64,000 nt of DNA from Polyodon spathula (taxonomy: Eukaryota; Chordata; Actinopteri; Acipenseriformes; Polyodontidae), in NCBI RefSeq assembly GCF_017654505.1, contig NC_054538.1:66271678-66335677 (forward strand). Direction: 5' to 3'. A program made the position numbers and the translations under genes. The notes under the pieces are model-generated. The model was not told where the DNA came from. It saw only the letters and a program-made list of their open reading frames with translations, and made no database searches. Below, piece by piece: positions 50,086-62,820 of this stretch. Positions within the stretch are counted from its first letter, which is position 1; every line of letters starts with the position of its first letter.

Positions 50086-53000
50086 ATGAAGAGGAGAGCG
50101 GATTTTGTGGAGCCGCAGAAGAAACAGCTGAAACATTTTGAGGATCTGGGCCTGAACCTGAGTTCTACGTCCGACGATGAGCCACAGTACACTAACTACG
50201 TCAGTCAAGGTGCAGTACATAAGCTCTGTCTCCCTGAATAGAGGAATAGAGCCCCCCCCACCAAGTGTATTACCTTTGTCAACCCCTACAGGGTGTGCAC
50301 AGTGCTGTTTACCAGACTTGCTCTATTGGGTCAGTCTCACTCTATAGCAGGGATAGGCAACACAGGCACTTTGTGACTAGGTCTTTGTTACAACCATGTT
50401 GTTGATTGCTTAATTGAACCAATGATATCTCCATCCAGGTCCAAGAGCAGGTATTTACTTCTTTATACCTGTTAAACCTGGTGTAGAATGCATCCCCCCC
50501 CCCCCCCCCCCCCCCCCCAGACCCAGGACGCCTGCTCAATCAGGATCAGTGTAGCAGTCTTGCTCAATAGGTTCTCTCCCAGTGATCTAAGTTTATACGT
50601 GATGGATGATGACACCAGGCCATTTACAGATCTGAACACAAACCAGAGAGACAAAAACAGCATTGGATACTATACTGTTTATATTGTGTTCCAGGGGTAA
50701 GGTTTCCTAGGTAAACTATGTTGAGTGTAGTACATGACTGCTCTCCTTTTTCAAGAAGAAGATGTGAAGGGTTAGTAAAGTATACATCTTATTGAACTGT
50801 TGTTGTTCCAGTTGTCCTGTTTACATTAATTCTTACACAGGGCTTCAGACCAATTAAAGTGGTTGAAAGTGCGACTACAATTTTTGGGGGTTACCTGTAA
50901 CCCAAAAATGCTGCCTCTCCCTTTAAAAACATGTCAGCTTTCTATAGCTAGTGTCTATGTGATGCTGACAGTGATACAGTAGTATAGTGTGAATATTCAG
51001 TACAGTAGTGGTGTCTGTAGTGCAGTACAGTCTGTGTTCAGACTATCCCTGCTTTCTGTTCTGTTTCAGACCCCTCAAGCAGCAGTAGTGACTCTGGCAG
51101 TGACTCGGAGGAGCACCGACCTGTCTTTGGCGACCCTCTACAATCCCAGCATGCATCTCAACCAGAGTCCACGCTGGAGGGCTCCTCTAATCGATACGCT
51201 ATGTTCAACAGCGTCTCGCAGAAACTCATGGTAAACAAGCTGTTTGTTTTGGTGTTTACCTGTTTGTCTGGAGATTTACAGTTTGTAGACCATTAAGGTC
51301 AGTGTTCTGATAAAAAAAAAACAGCAGACACAAAAAAATCAGGGAAGAGATTAAATACCATACTTTTCAGTCAAAACAAATCATCCCTGTTTCTGAAAAA
51401 AAAAAAAAATAAATTACTGAATACAGTTTATTTTTCGTTACCTCTACTTCCCTGCTTAAAAACTGTATGGCAAACACAGAGCGAGATGTACATCCCATAT
51501 TCACTATTGAGTAGAAGCTCCATGCCACACATGGACCTATTTCACTTTGTTATGACAGACCCCAATCCGTGAACTAACTGAGATACAGAAGCAATAAATA
51601 GAACATGCAAGTTTCCACATCTCCCCTGCTGGCACCTAGTAAACCTGTGTACTATAAAATATACAGATAGACGCAGTTTAATTAGCCATCCAAACTAATG
51701 AATCAGAAAAAACATTGCATGCCTCCCACTGGTTAAAAACATAAGGTAACCGAAAACAAAACAATATTAAAACCGTGACAAGTTCAGAAACAACCTTACT
51801 GAGATCCATTTAAAGGGATAATGTTGAGAGGCCTCTGTGTAGACGTGGCTAGGGTCAGTGTTAACACCGTTTCTCACTTCCTCTCTTACACAGGCTAAGA
51901 TGGGTTTCAGGGAAGGAGAAGGTCTTGGTAAGTTTGGCCAGGGCCGGAAAGAGATAGTGGAGGCGTCAACGCAGCGTGGCAGGCGTGGTCTGGGGCTCAT
52001 GCTCAAGGGATTCCAAGGAGAGCTCAATGTGGACTGGGAAGATGAGCCGCAGGTACTCCACTTTGCTTTCTCGTATCAGGTCATTTATATGCATAGGCAT
52101 CTATAGCCAACCAAAGCAAACGCAGACAAGTTAGAATAAAAGGAAGGTAGAAATGTGATATATCAGCAAAAGGTGCCAAGGATCAACATTCTGAATATAC
52201 AATCATTTCAAAAGCTGCTGCTGTTACACCGGTATTGCTACCATATTGAGGTCATGTGAATTTCTTACATGATAAAGCATGCTTTGCAATACTGTCTTCA
52301 TATTTGTCAGATATCATTTATGGTTCACGTTTACAATGAACTCTCTGAGGTGCTTTCCCCCTGATGCCTTGTCTATCTAATACCTTATTGCTGTTTCTTG
52401 TAGCCTAGTGCAGTGGAGCAAGTGAACTGGTTCCCAGAGTGCTCTACGGAGGTCGCAGATGCTCAGGAGCTAAGGGAGTGGATGACTGTAGGGAAGGTAA
52501 CAAGCTGAAGAGCAAAGAAAACAAATGTGTCAAGAAGACCAATTAAAATGGAGAAGTGTTGTGTGCTTACACCAAACCAAAACATTAAGGGCCCTTTCAT
52601 ACCTAGTTCGTTTACAGAGATCCGATTTGGAATTCACTTGCAAACAAACTAAAATGTTGAAATTTTGTTTTGATTGGTTTCACACCAGAAGATCTCAATC
52701 AAACTGCATTTTGCCTCCAAGCGAGTTCAAGTTCGCCTTCTCAACTGTAATCACGCCAGAATGTGTTTATTTTCACACTGTCACATTTCACAAAGTTAAT
52801 CTGATGGTCTGGATTTGTACACGTGACCAAAATGGTTTCTTCCTGTTAATGCCCAGACGGATGTTCATTACTAACCACGGAGGGTTCTTCCAGTGCAAGG
52901 CTTGCAATATTAGTCCTGTGTACGTACGTTTTGTTTATTCAACATCTGCTGGTAGAATGTCAGTTCGAAAGCCAGATAATAAATATTGTTGAGCAACACC

Positions 53001-56000
53001 AACGTTTTCGTGCTGCAATTTGTGCAAGGAGGAGACGTTTTCAAAGGTGACAAATGAGGAGGGATGCTTTATTTTTTTCAATTTATTGGCTGTTGCATTG
53101 CCAGTGGCATTATCTCGACATTCAATATGATTGAATTGTAACGACACATAATAGCAGAAAAAGTGTGTCGGGGCAGAAAGACCAATTATGCGAGAGACCA
53201 AGCTATTTATATATGTAACGTACAAATAATTCTGCACAAATAATAATTATAATATAGACAGTGCCATGGCAGAGTAAAATGGGCATTGGAAACAATGTTA
53301 TTCTCTGATGTGTTTAGTTTATTAAACATTGTGTATTAAGCTATACTTATTTAGCAGTGATATGTTTTAGAAGTTTTTTTCAACACTCATTCATGCTAGC
53401 GAGTACTGTAAATCTTGCACTTAAATTATTTGAGTTAAGACAGCAGGTGCCAATACTTCAAACTTCAAAAATATATCAGTGATGAATAAGCAATAAATAG
53501 ACAGTATTTATTAAACTAAATACATAATAAATTAGTGAATAACATTGTTTCAAATGAAGGGTTCCAACACTTTCTTCTGCGACTGTATATATAAAGACTG
53601 TACACATGTACACGTTGTGCTTACATTCTTTTAATAACTTAAAGTGTATTTTAGTAACACAACCAGTCGGTTTGGTTTCTGTTGCATTGTGAATTCTAAC
53701 GCGATTGCTTTCACATTGGCCAACTCTGAGGGGGAAATGCATTACAGTTCCCCCTCAACCTAGCCGAGACGACCCTTTTAGGTGAATCCTAGTCCTCTTT
53801 GGTACCCACTCTGATGCAAACTAATATTTGACATTTCACACCTGCACAAATGAACCAAACTTGGGTGTTAACTGAACTCTAGTGCGAATTATCCTCTCCA
53901 AATGAACTAGGTGTGAAAGGCCCCTAAAACAGTGTGCAACGTGGATTGACAGAGATCTTTGATAAATCAGCATAAAAATAAATTACTAAAATAATGTTTT
54001 GTGTTTACTTGTGGACCAACATGCATTTATGTGCTGCTCTTGCCGTCTCTCTTACTTCTGCTAAATCTGTTCCTGAGCTGGAGAAAGTGGCTTGATACTG
54101 ATTTCAAGTCTACATCCACTGCCCTGGAATAAACCGAGATAAAGACTCTCAATTGACTCCATATGTTATTATTTGTAAAGTTAATCAAAATACAGTAATC
54201 TGTCGTGCCCGTCACATCTGGCCTAACCGTATATCTGCCATGATCAAGCTCTTCAGCAACGTTAGTTTATTATTGAAGAGAGAAGATTAGTTTGGAGGTT
54301 GCAGAAGTTTTCATACACTGTGTTGTATGCATTCTGTGCGCTGCCATTGCTGGTAGTGTCACGTGTGCTGTTCAGTGTGTTGATATGCAAAGAAATCGTG
54401 CTCGCCTGCAGGGCCTATCAACTTCAACCTTCGTCTGGATCTCCTGCCTGTCACTCAGCAGTGAATGCACGCACCCATGTGTCAGACTGCTACTCTGTCA
54501 CAAGCATTGATACCCTGTATCTTTCTAACAATAATTGTGTGAATTTAGTAGTTGTTACAGCTGTGTATAATGGTATTTAAAACAGGATTCATTTTTCCGC
54601 CTTTTTACATATCCATCCTTACTCTGGTCCCACCGCACTCGGATACGCGATGGATTATTGTATGTTAAAGAGTAAAGTACATTTTAGTAAAGGCTCATGG
54701 AAACGGTGCCACCACATGTGAATGGCACAGCTATGAATAAGCTGTTCCTATTGGAAGCATAGCTTTAGGCCCTTTAAGAAAACTTAATCAGGTTATTGTC
54801 AAATACTTTTTTAAAATGTTATTTCTGTATAAAATATACGCATACATTTTATTTTTTTATTAGAGAAAGTTGAAGATTGAGGATGAAATAGAGTTTTGCA
54901 GTGAAGATCTTTTACACACTCTTCTGCGTTGCAAGGTAAGAATTAAATATGAACCAGTGTCTTATTTTTGCATTTTCTGTCACAGAATCCTGACTTTTAT
55001 TCCTGATTTGCAATATAAAGTGTCTCTTTCAACTCTGTACTTCCCTTCATGTTGCTGTGGAATCTTGTAATATCTGCAGTTTTGCACTTAGTAGCATATT
55101 GATGTTGAAGTCGGGACTGCGCTTCTCAAATTAAATTGTTTCCAGTCTTCTCCTGCGTGCCTTTCCCTCGCCTCCTGTCAATGTGAGGTGTGCTTGATTC
55201 AGTAGCTGATCACTCACTGTGGGTGTTGCTGACCTCTCTCTCTGTCTCAACAGAGCGTGTTTGATGAGTTGGACGGGGAGGAGATGCGTCGTGCTCGAAC
55301 CCGATCCAACCCTTATGAGACCATACGCGGAGCCTTCTTCCTCAACAGGTATTGATTCATACAGCATACTGTGATACAGCCACCTGCAGTGAGCAGTCTG
55401 TGCAGTGCTGTCTTCAAGGCCTTAAAAGGCATTAGCAGAGAGTATTACCATATTTCTTCTCCTACACTAAGGAGGGCGAACCTAGTTTATGGATTTGTTT
55501 TTCCTTCATAGAGCTGCAATGAAGATGGCCAACATTGACCATGTGTTTGATAACATGTTCACCAACCCTAAAGACTTGCAAGGGGTAAGCAAGTGCTGTA
55601 CTGTCCTTAACATTTCCTTAACTGCGTGAGTCTGTGCTGTATTAAGAACTGGAGAAACATTGCTTGGCCCATCAGTGCTTGTAATGTAATCCTTAACTCA
55701 TTGCCTCACCCCTCTGTAGAGACCCCAGGCGAGGGAGCGTGATGCAGAGTTGCTGTATTTCGCGGATGTGTGTGCCGGCCCTGGAGGATTCTCTGAATAC
55801 ATCCTGTGGAGACGCCGCTGGCACGCTAAGGGCTTCGGCATGACGTTGAAGGGGCCCAACGACTTCAAGCTGGAGGACTTCTTTGCAGCACCCAGTGAGC
55901 TCTTTGAGCCCTACTATGGTAAGACTGACACTTCATCTTGCTGCTCTTACCACTTGGTCTATCATTTCAGGGAGAAAATCACCTTCCTTCTTCCTCTTCC

Positions 56001-59000
56001 CTCTCTCTCATCCTCACTCCCTCCCTCCCTCTTTCATTCTCACTCCCTCTCTTCCTCTTGTTCTCAATCCTGCCCTCTCTCCATTTCTCACTCATTCTCA
56101 TTTTCTCTGTCTTGTTTTCACTTCCTTCATCTCTCTCACCACAGGTGAGGGGGGTGTTGATGGTGATGGTGACATCACACGCCCAGAGAACATCAGCGCA
56201 TTCCGGAACTTCGTTCTGGAGAACACCGAGGGCAAGGGGGTGCACTTCCTGATGGCTGATGGGGTACAGTTCTCTCAAACTGTCTGACACTCTTGCATAA
56301 ATACTTTGTTCATTATTTTCAGGTCAGATCTGCTAAATTGCAGCGTACTTTCAGGTATGTCTTCCCTAGTTATAGGCATTTGGAATTTGTACTATGTTCG
56401 AATATTCGACCAGGGCAGGGTGAATAACCCCTGATTGTCTTTTATAAGAGTAATTTTGGATCTGGGTCTACAAATTAGCCCAAACCTTAATTATGGTAGC
56501 TGATTGTCTGTTTGCTTGGCAGGGGTTCTCTGTGGAAGGACAGGAGAATATTCAGGAGATCCTTAGCAAACAGCTGCTTCTGTGCCAGTTCCTGACAGGG
56601 CTGTCTGTCATCAGGACAGGTAACTGCTCCACATCTCTTCAGAGCACTATGCATACACTGCATTCAATATACAGCTCACTGCAATACTCAGCACAGTCTC
56701 TACACACTGCGTTCAATATATAGCTCACTGCAATACTCAGCACAGTCTCTACACACCGCATTCAATATACAGCTCACTGCAATACCCAGCACAGTTTCTA
56801 TACACTGATTTCAATGTATAGCTCACTGCAATACCCAGCACACCTCCAGTTATAGAATACACAGCTCTTACCCTTGGACACTGTTGACTGTTCTGTTTGT
56901 GGTCCAGGTGGCCATTTCCTCTGCAAGACATTTGACCTGTTCACCCCGTTCAGTGTGGGCCTGATATACCTGCTACACTGCTGCTTCGAGCGGATATCCC
57001 TGTTCAAACCTGTTACCAGCCGCCCCGCCAACTCCGAGAGGTCTGTTTGTTTGCTTGTCTGTCTGCTCTTTCAGAGTTCAGTGTTTCTGTCTATGTGCTC
57101 TTTTAGTGTGAACGAGGAGCGGTAAGTATCTGCTCTTTTAACGTGAACTCTAAGAGGTCTGACTGTCTTTCTGTTTATCTATCTGCTTGTTCATTGTGAA
57201 CTCTGAGAGGTCAGTATCTGGCTGTCGTTGTGGACTCTGAGAGCTCTGTTTGTTTGTCTATCTGCTCTTTTCATTGTGAGTTCTGTGTCTGTCTCTGGTG
57301 TGTGGTGCGCCCACAGTAGGTGTGATGTGAGAGCGATCTTTCGTTCACAGGTATGTGGTGTGCCGTGGTTTGAAGCCTGGGATAGACGCGGTGAGGGAGT
57401 ATCTCTTTGCAGTGAACCTAAAGCTGAACCATCTCAAGAACACTGAGAAGGACGTGAACCTGGTCGTGCCGCTTGACATCCTGAAGGGGGACACTGAATT
57501 TTACGAGTACATGATTCACTCCAACGAGAGGTCAGCACGCACACACACACACACACACACACAAGCACATGAAAGGGGAGTAAAAGGCTTAGACATAAGG
57601 TAGAGGGTAGGAGACATTTCTTCACACAAAGTGGCAAGGGTCTGGAATTGGTTACCTAGTCATGTTGTTGAAGCAAAATCACTGGGATCCTTTAAGACCC
57701 GACTTGACAAAGTTTTCAGATCTTATAGTTACTAGGAAACTGAAAAGCACTCATGGTCCATGGCCTCCTGTTGTTTACTTATAAACCTCTGTCAGAGTCT
57801 CTAGTCTAATATCAGTCTAGCACAGATTGTAATGCCCATTTTAAGTCGGGTTTAATGTGGTTAAAATTGATTCAAAGTTTAAAATACCCATTTTAAGTCA
57901 AATTTGTATAAGACCAAGTATTTTACATTATAAGTTTTAATAAAGACTGTCATCTCTTTTCATATTGTTTTAGCCATTGTGCTGTCCAGATAAAAGCTCT
58001 TGCAAAAATCCGCGCCTTTGTTCTGGACACGTAAGTAATTATGGTTCTGTCTATTTGTCTTGAATTTGTGTGTGCACAAACCCAGGGTTCTTCCCCAGGA
58101 GTTTTCTATAGTTCGGTGGTAGAGCATTGAAGCCTGGCGTGCGTTCAGTAGCAAAGTGTTCTCTCGTGGCCCCCATAACATATGTTAGCACTCACTATTG
58201 AACGGTCTGTTAGGAGGAAGCAGTTTCACAATAGCGGGCAAGAACTCGCTGTGTATTAAAACAGTTGCTTTAAGCAAAATTTAACATTTTTGTGTATTTT
58301 TAAAAAAAAATGTAGTTACTACTACTGTATTCTTCTGACAGTTACTGACACTTGTTTTGGTTTGACATCTTGAGGTGCGAGTCAGATTTGTCAAGTTATA
58401 AATAGTCCATGTTTCCTTTTTCTAATACAATCGTCACTTTAAAAAAAAAAAATACCATAATCTGATTTAAAAAGCTAAGATGACAGCAAAAATATTACTT
58501 CTCACACATGTGTTGGTCATACAAATCCATTTGCAGCCATGGCCATTTTGAACCTCCAGCCAGGTAGCTCTGAGCTTGACTCAGTGCTGTTATGTAGCGC
58601 TCTCGGTGTGCAGGTTGTTCAATAGAAAGCTCCACGTAACGCTCTGCCTATTGAACGCATCCCAGGAAAATGGGTTTGCGCTCCTGCATTACCAGGTATT
58701 ACCTTAAAATGATTTCTAAGATAATGAATTTGAATACAAATTAAATACATTTATTGAAATACAGGTCATACATGTTTTTGCACATCAGATTAACATATCA
58801 ACTTTAGAACTTTCAAATATTTTTTACCCTTTACTAAGCTTCAGTATCCCTTTCACTGTCCCCATCCTCAATTTTTTGTTCTAATACAAGTTTTCATAAG
58901 TTTAGAACAACTTATTTATTTAGTATTTAAAGACATATCCAACTGAGGTGGGACCAGAGTAAGGGCGGATATGCAAAAAGGCAGATTATTGAATCCTGTT

Positions 59001-62000
59001 TTAAATACCATTATACACAACTGTAACAATTACTATATTCACACAATTACTGTTTTGCTATTCAGCTTTTATTAGGGAACTCCCCAAAATCCCTTGTTTA
59101 GAAAGATACAGTGACAGAGTAGCCATCTGCTCTGTGGGTGCATGCATTCACTGCTGAGGGACAGGCAGGAGATCGAGACGAAGGTTGAAGTTGATGCACC
59201 CTGCAGGCGAGCAGGATTTATTTACATATCAACACACTGAACAGCTCACGTGACACTACCAGCAATGGCAGCAAACAGAATACATACAACACAGTGTATG
59301 AAAACTTGTAGGATCTACAACTTCTGAACTAATCTTCTCTGTTCAATAATAAACTAATGTTGAAGAGATTGATCATGGCAGATAAACGGTTATGGCGAAT
59401 ACGCGATGGATTACTCTTTAAAATGCAAAAAAATAAGACATTCGGGCTCTACACTAATAAATGTAAGCACACATTATACAAATACACACAGTTTTTAAAA
59501 AATAAGTATAACAGTACCAACATTTATGTTGAACGTCTATCCTTTTTTAAGTAGCACTTGAGGACTTTAATACTTTTGCATCAACAAAATAAATAGAGAA
59601 TGTTTTCCAACTGAAAATTTCTTTCTTTTCCACTGCTGTTTACCCAAACATCCACATTGTTTAAATTCCACGTCTTTGTGTTTTTAATCATCAGCAGAAG
59701 TGATTTTTAATTTTTTTTTTTTGGCCATTCTTTGTATTATGGTCTCTTAGAATGTTTTGGTTGCACAATTGGCAGGGTCCAATTCTGCATCCCTCAGTGC
59801 AGGATTGTTATGTCGTGGCCTCCAAGGTAAAATATCTAGGTGCACACTGACAAATATTAGGCGCACATTAGAAAAATCTCCAAAAATCACACAATCTTTT
59901 AACAAAGTAACTATTACAAACCGAGTTCAACACTCAAAGTTTGGCCACATGCTTTGCTCTTGTAGACAAATTCAATAAAATCGGCTTATTCAAGTACAGA
60001 GACTGGGGTGCTTTACATAATCAATACATATCCTATCTTGTAAAATACAATGCTCTCTACTAAACGATGGACCTCTAGCATGTGTCATTTACTCATGCTG
60101 CTATCAGCTGAACGGTGCAACTGGAAACTGATCAATGCACATTTTATTATGGGTCTAAAAAAAAAAATTCAGCTCTTGGCAGGACAGAATGGATTCAGTG
60201 GCAGATAAAAATAAATAAATAAAAAAAAAAGACTTAATTTTAAATTTTATACCTGCTGTCATTTCTCATAAAGCAAACTGTAGTGGAAATCTGTATGCCG
60301 CCTTTTTTGCACAAAAAAACACTGAACAAGTTCTTCCAAGATAGAAGTTTCTTTTTTTAGAGTTTAATAATAGAACTGCAGAATACACCCCCCACATTCT
60401 TACACCAGAACTATACAACTCGTTCCATATATGTAGCTTTTTCTTATATGTGTGCATCATTATCTATATTAACACACTGTGTCTGTGTGTCTGGATCAGG
60501 GTCAACACCAAGAACATTTAGAGACATCAGCTAACCACAATTTGTGTCAGCATTGTTCTACTTGTGTTTTTCCCACTCCAAACTCTCTTTCACTTGTAGT
60601 TGACCTGTATACAGACTGTAAATCCCCTTTGATAAAGGTGTCTTCTAAATAAACAAATAATAAGGACTAGGTGGCTGGCATTGCACATTTTCAGCAGTAA
60701 TTTATACAGTAAGTATTATTTCCAATAAGCGTTGTCATTATATCCAGTTTTACTGGCTTGATTGAATAAAGGCACTCAAATAGTTTGGTTAGTAGCATTC
60801 TTCCACTCACATTCCAGATATGATTTTGATCTATCATCCGGACACATAATTACAGTTCGCTCCATATTACATCCCTCTAAGCATTCAACTTCTAGTTTTT
60901 GTGTCCCGTTATGTATTATCTTGCCGTGTCTTCTGAACTTCATATAGTGTGGAATGTTTCAGAACCGTGTAGTAGCTCCCCCATGACGCACCCTGAAGCC
61001 TGTCTACAAACTGACACTTGGATGCTTTATTGGTGAGTGAAAAAGATACCAGGCCCCTTTTGACCCACATAAACTTCCCAGTTAAACCATGTGCAATAAA
61101 AGAAAACAAGAAAGCCAGGGTTGCTCTTATTTGCTTTCAACATTTTGTTCTCATTTTCGTTATGATTACGTTCAATTTCATTTTCACTATTTTTGCTTCC
61201 AAAGTAATCATTTCTCTTTTTAGTAATCACGTTAACGTTTCGGCCTGTGAAGTGCTTAAAATGAAAACCCGCCGCACCGTGACGTAACACTACAAAGCAG
61301 CTGTCAGTCAAAGAGGCTTCCATGCTATTTTCCACCTTGCGGGAGGGAGGGAGTTAGCCTGCTTGCAGTGGAATCAGTCACTTGTGTTAAAGGCACAGTA
61401 GCATCTGCAAGATGAGAAAAGACCTGGGTAGAACCCTGAAACCTGTTTGTTTTTGTGCATGGATCTACATGAGTTAATGTGTGCGTGTTTGTTGTGCAAT
61501 AGAGCATTTGCATATCAGTTGTGAGGGGGTTATAGTGGAGGTTAATGCGAAAGTATTTCACACTTTACATCTTTTACATAATTTTAGAGAACCGTTCATT
61601 AAATTGTGACAGCATGTGCATATTGTTATACTGGGGAGTGTTTGTTACTCAGTGTGGCTGGGTTCTGGTCTCTGTCTCTCCTGACTCTCCATCTTTTAGA
61701 ACGCTGTCAGAGACGAAGCAGGCAGACATTCGCAAGGAGTGCCTCAAACTCTGGGGGGTAAGTAATGCACAAATAAATTTGACTTTCGCCTTTCACTGAA
61801 ACACGTCTATGTACAGGGTTTGAGAGACCATAGAACCCTTCTGGTATACACTGTCAGTATTGATGTAGGGCCACCATGGGCAGGCAGTGCACAGCATGTA
61901 CCAAAAGCCCTTGTTCTTCAGCAGTGCACACACAGCATGTAAACAGGCTAAAGATGTGTTTTCGTTTTACTTGTCGTTTGAAGATCCCGGACCAGGCCAG

Positions 62001-62307
62001 AGTGACGCACTGCTCAACAGACCCCAAGTCCAAGTTCTTTGAGCTGATGAAGGTGTGGATGTAAATAAATACATAAATAAATAAATAATAATTCTATTAA
62101 GTTGTTTAAATACAAGCCTCTGATATCGATTTGTTTCACTACATTCTGTATAACCAGCCCTGTGTGTTTCTGCAGGGCTCTGATATCGAGTCGTTCAACT
62201 ACAAGCCCACTCCTCTGAACTCCAAGACCATTGAGAAGATTCATCACGTCCTGGATTACCGCTGCATTGTGGGAGGAGCAGAGCAGATGTTTCTGCTGGG
62301 GCTGGGG
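50086..62307 (+). CDS. CMTR1: CMTR1, cap-specific mRNA 2'-O-ribose methyltransferase 1 (3' end off window)
   Basis: CMTR1 uses S-adenosylmethionine to methylate the ribose 2'-OH of the first transcribed nucleotide of capped RNA in the nucleus (cap 0 to cap 1). Coding exons are 50086-50209, 51070-51230, 51894-52052, 52404-52496, 54864-54935, 55254-55348, 55512-55584, 55720-55918, 56145-56263, 56523-56619, 56908-57040, 57351-57530, 57974-58030, 61700-61757, 61984-62052 and 62176-62307. All junctions are GT-AG and in frame, for 607 codons. In order they give an N-terminal basic NLS (MKRRAD, then PQKKQLK), a Ser/Asp linker, a G-patch (96-148), the RrmJ-type fold with [13 protein letters not shown], catalytic K239, D364 and K404, and the start of the guanylyltransferase-like region. 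The full protein is about 830 residues, so about 220 residues lie past 64 kb. The start matches the known N-terminus. Confidence 0.98.
50494..50518. repeat. Poly-C run (25 bp) in CMTR1 intron 1
   Basis: The longest C homopolymer in the window, lying in intron 1 about 290 bp past the first donor. It is likely to be length-variable and error-prone in sequencing. Confidence 0.95.
51894..52052 (+). CDS. CMTR1: CMTR1 exon 3, G-patch
   Basis: This 159-bp exon encodes residues 96-148. [20 protein letters not shown] and then RRGLGL-L-GF show the spaced glycines of a G-patch. In the human protein this domain binds and activates the DEAH helicase DHX15. Every conserved glycine is present and both phases are 0, so the domain sits almost alone on one exon. 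Confidence 0.95.
52589..53924. mobile_element. TIR-bearing non-autonomous DNA transposon in intron 4
   Basis: The left end GGGCCCTTTCATACCTAGTT and the right end, reverse-complemented GGGGCCTTTCACACCTAGTT, form terminal inverted repeats of about 25 bp. The left flank is TTAA and the right flank CTAA or TAAA, compatible with a decayed TTAA duplication as in piggyBac or Kolobok elements. The 1.3-kb interior has one long ORF (52525-52992) without any transposase motif. The superfamily is not settled. Confidence 0.75.
54184..54672 (+). mobile_element. MITE-like element, copy A (CMTR1 intron 4)
   Basis: About 490 bp, related to the inverted copy at 58926-59422. Shared blocks include TATCTGCCATGATCAA, TTTTCATACACTGTGTTGTA, GCCATTGCTGGTAGTGTCAC, CTTCAACCTTCGTCT and TAATGGTATTTAAAACAGGA. 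Its right end ATACGCGATGGATTATTGTA is complementary to a degenerate left end, suggesting short terminal inverted repeats. It lies about 190 bp before exon 5. Confidence 0.82.
55512..57040 (+). CDS. CMTR1: CMTR1 exons 7-11, catalytic methyltransferase core
   Basis: Exon 7 supplies RAAMKMAN with K239. Exon 8 has [20 protein letters not shown], the SAM-binding motif I, and [15 protein letters not shown]. Exon 9 has [18 protein letters not shown] and ends at HFLMADG with D364. Exon 10 has [20 protein letters not shown], and exon 11 [14 protein letters not shown] with K404. The K-D-K residues of cap ribose methyltransferases are all present at positions matching the human enzyme, so the domain should be active. 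Confidence 0.97.
56640..56845. repeat. 49-bp tandem repeat in CMTR1 intron 10
   Basis: Four successive units contain ACACTGCATTCAATATACAG then CTCACTGCAATACTCAGCAC, with spacing of about 49 bp and few mismatches. They fill most of the short intron between exons 10 and 11. Confidence 0.92.
57027..57330 (+). repeat. CMTR1: Tandem copies of the exon 11 end and its splice donor (intron 11)
   Basis: The true exon end and donor (AACTCCGAGAG|GTCTGTTTG) is followed within 220 bp by relatives: GTGAACGAGGAGCG|GTAAGT near 57121, GTGAACTCTAAGAG|GTCTGA near 57157, GTGAACTCTGAGAG|GTCAGT near 57211, and TGGACTCTGAGAG|CTCTGT near 57244. The intron text after each (TGTTTGTCTGTCTGCTCTTT-like) is also repeated. 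The unit therefore spans an exon-intron boundary. Confidence 0.8.
57588..57800 (+). mobile_element. LINE 3' end fragment in CMTR1 intron 12
   Basis: One frame reads [19 protein letters not shown] then [12 protein letters not shown] and a stop, the stereotyped C-terminal end of fish CR1/L2-type reverse transcriptases. It is preceded in another frame by FFTQ. Short 3' UTR text follows. The 5' part is absent, as usual for 5'-truncated insertions. Confidence 0.75.
58926..59422 (-). mobile_element. MITE-like element, copy B, inverted (CMTR1 intron 13)
   Basis: This 497-bp element has ends TTTAAAGACATATCC and GGATTACTCTTTAAA that are inverted repeats of each other. It is the reverse-complement relative of 54184-54672. 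It lies about 900 bp after exon 13. Confidence 0.85.
60565..60660 (+). repeat. L2/SINE 3' tail fragment in CMTR1 intron 13
   Basis: CTGTAAATCCCCTTTGATAA then AGGTGTCTTCTAAATAAAC is a diverged form of the TCGCTTTGGATAAAAGCGTC tail of L2 elements and their SINEs. The body of the element is not recognisable. Confidence 0.6.
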
Positions 62308-62820
62308 GTGAGTATCATGGGTTTGGACTTAGTGTTTCAAGATGCCATGCAACACACCCACAAAGTGTGTAGTGTAATGATTAGCGCAGCCCCGTAGTGG
62401 ACTTTATAAAATGGTTTGGACAGGCTAGGCTTGTGTCCAGGTGCAGTGTGGATGCAGTGCAAGTTCTTGCAACTCATCTGAGGCCCAGGCCCAGCTGCAG
62501 TCCAACAGCAAGGATCTCTGACTGGTTTCACATCAACTGATACACAGTTGAACTGCATCTGGTATTGTCTGTCGATTTTTATTTATTTTGATTTTTTATT
62601 TGATTTTTTTTAACTGTCTGTTTTATTGTTGTATTTTTCTAAACTCCTCTCCTGTCTCTTATCGCCTCCCATCATGGATTCTAATATGCATGCATTAATC
62701 TGTAAGACCTGTGAAATGTATTTGGCAGTGTTCTACAATTTGTGGAATATTTTATTTGCAAAAAGTGCCCTTTTATTCAGTCATTACTGCAAAAGGTTTC
62801 AAATCTTGAAAAACAAATAG

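Noticed and set aside
52525..52992. 155-codon plus-strand ORF in CMTR1 intron 4
   Set aside because: It lies mostly inside a TIR transposon, has no transposase or other motif, and starts outside the element.
55883..56287. Long ORFs across CMTR1 exons 8-9 and the intron between them
   Set aside because: They are out-of-frame shadows of real exons joined by a CT-rich intron that lacks stops.
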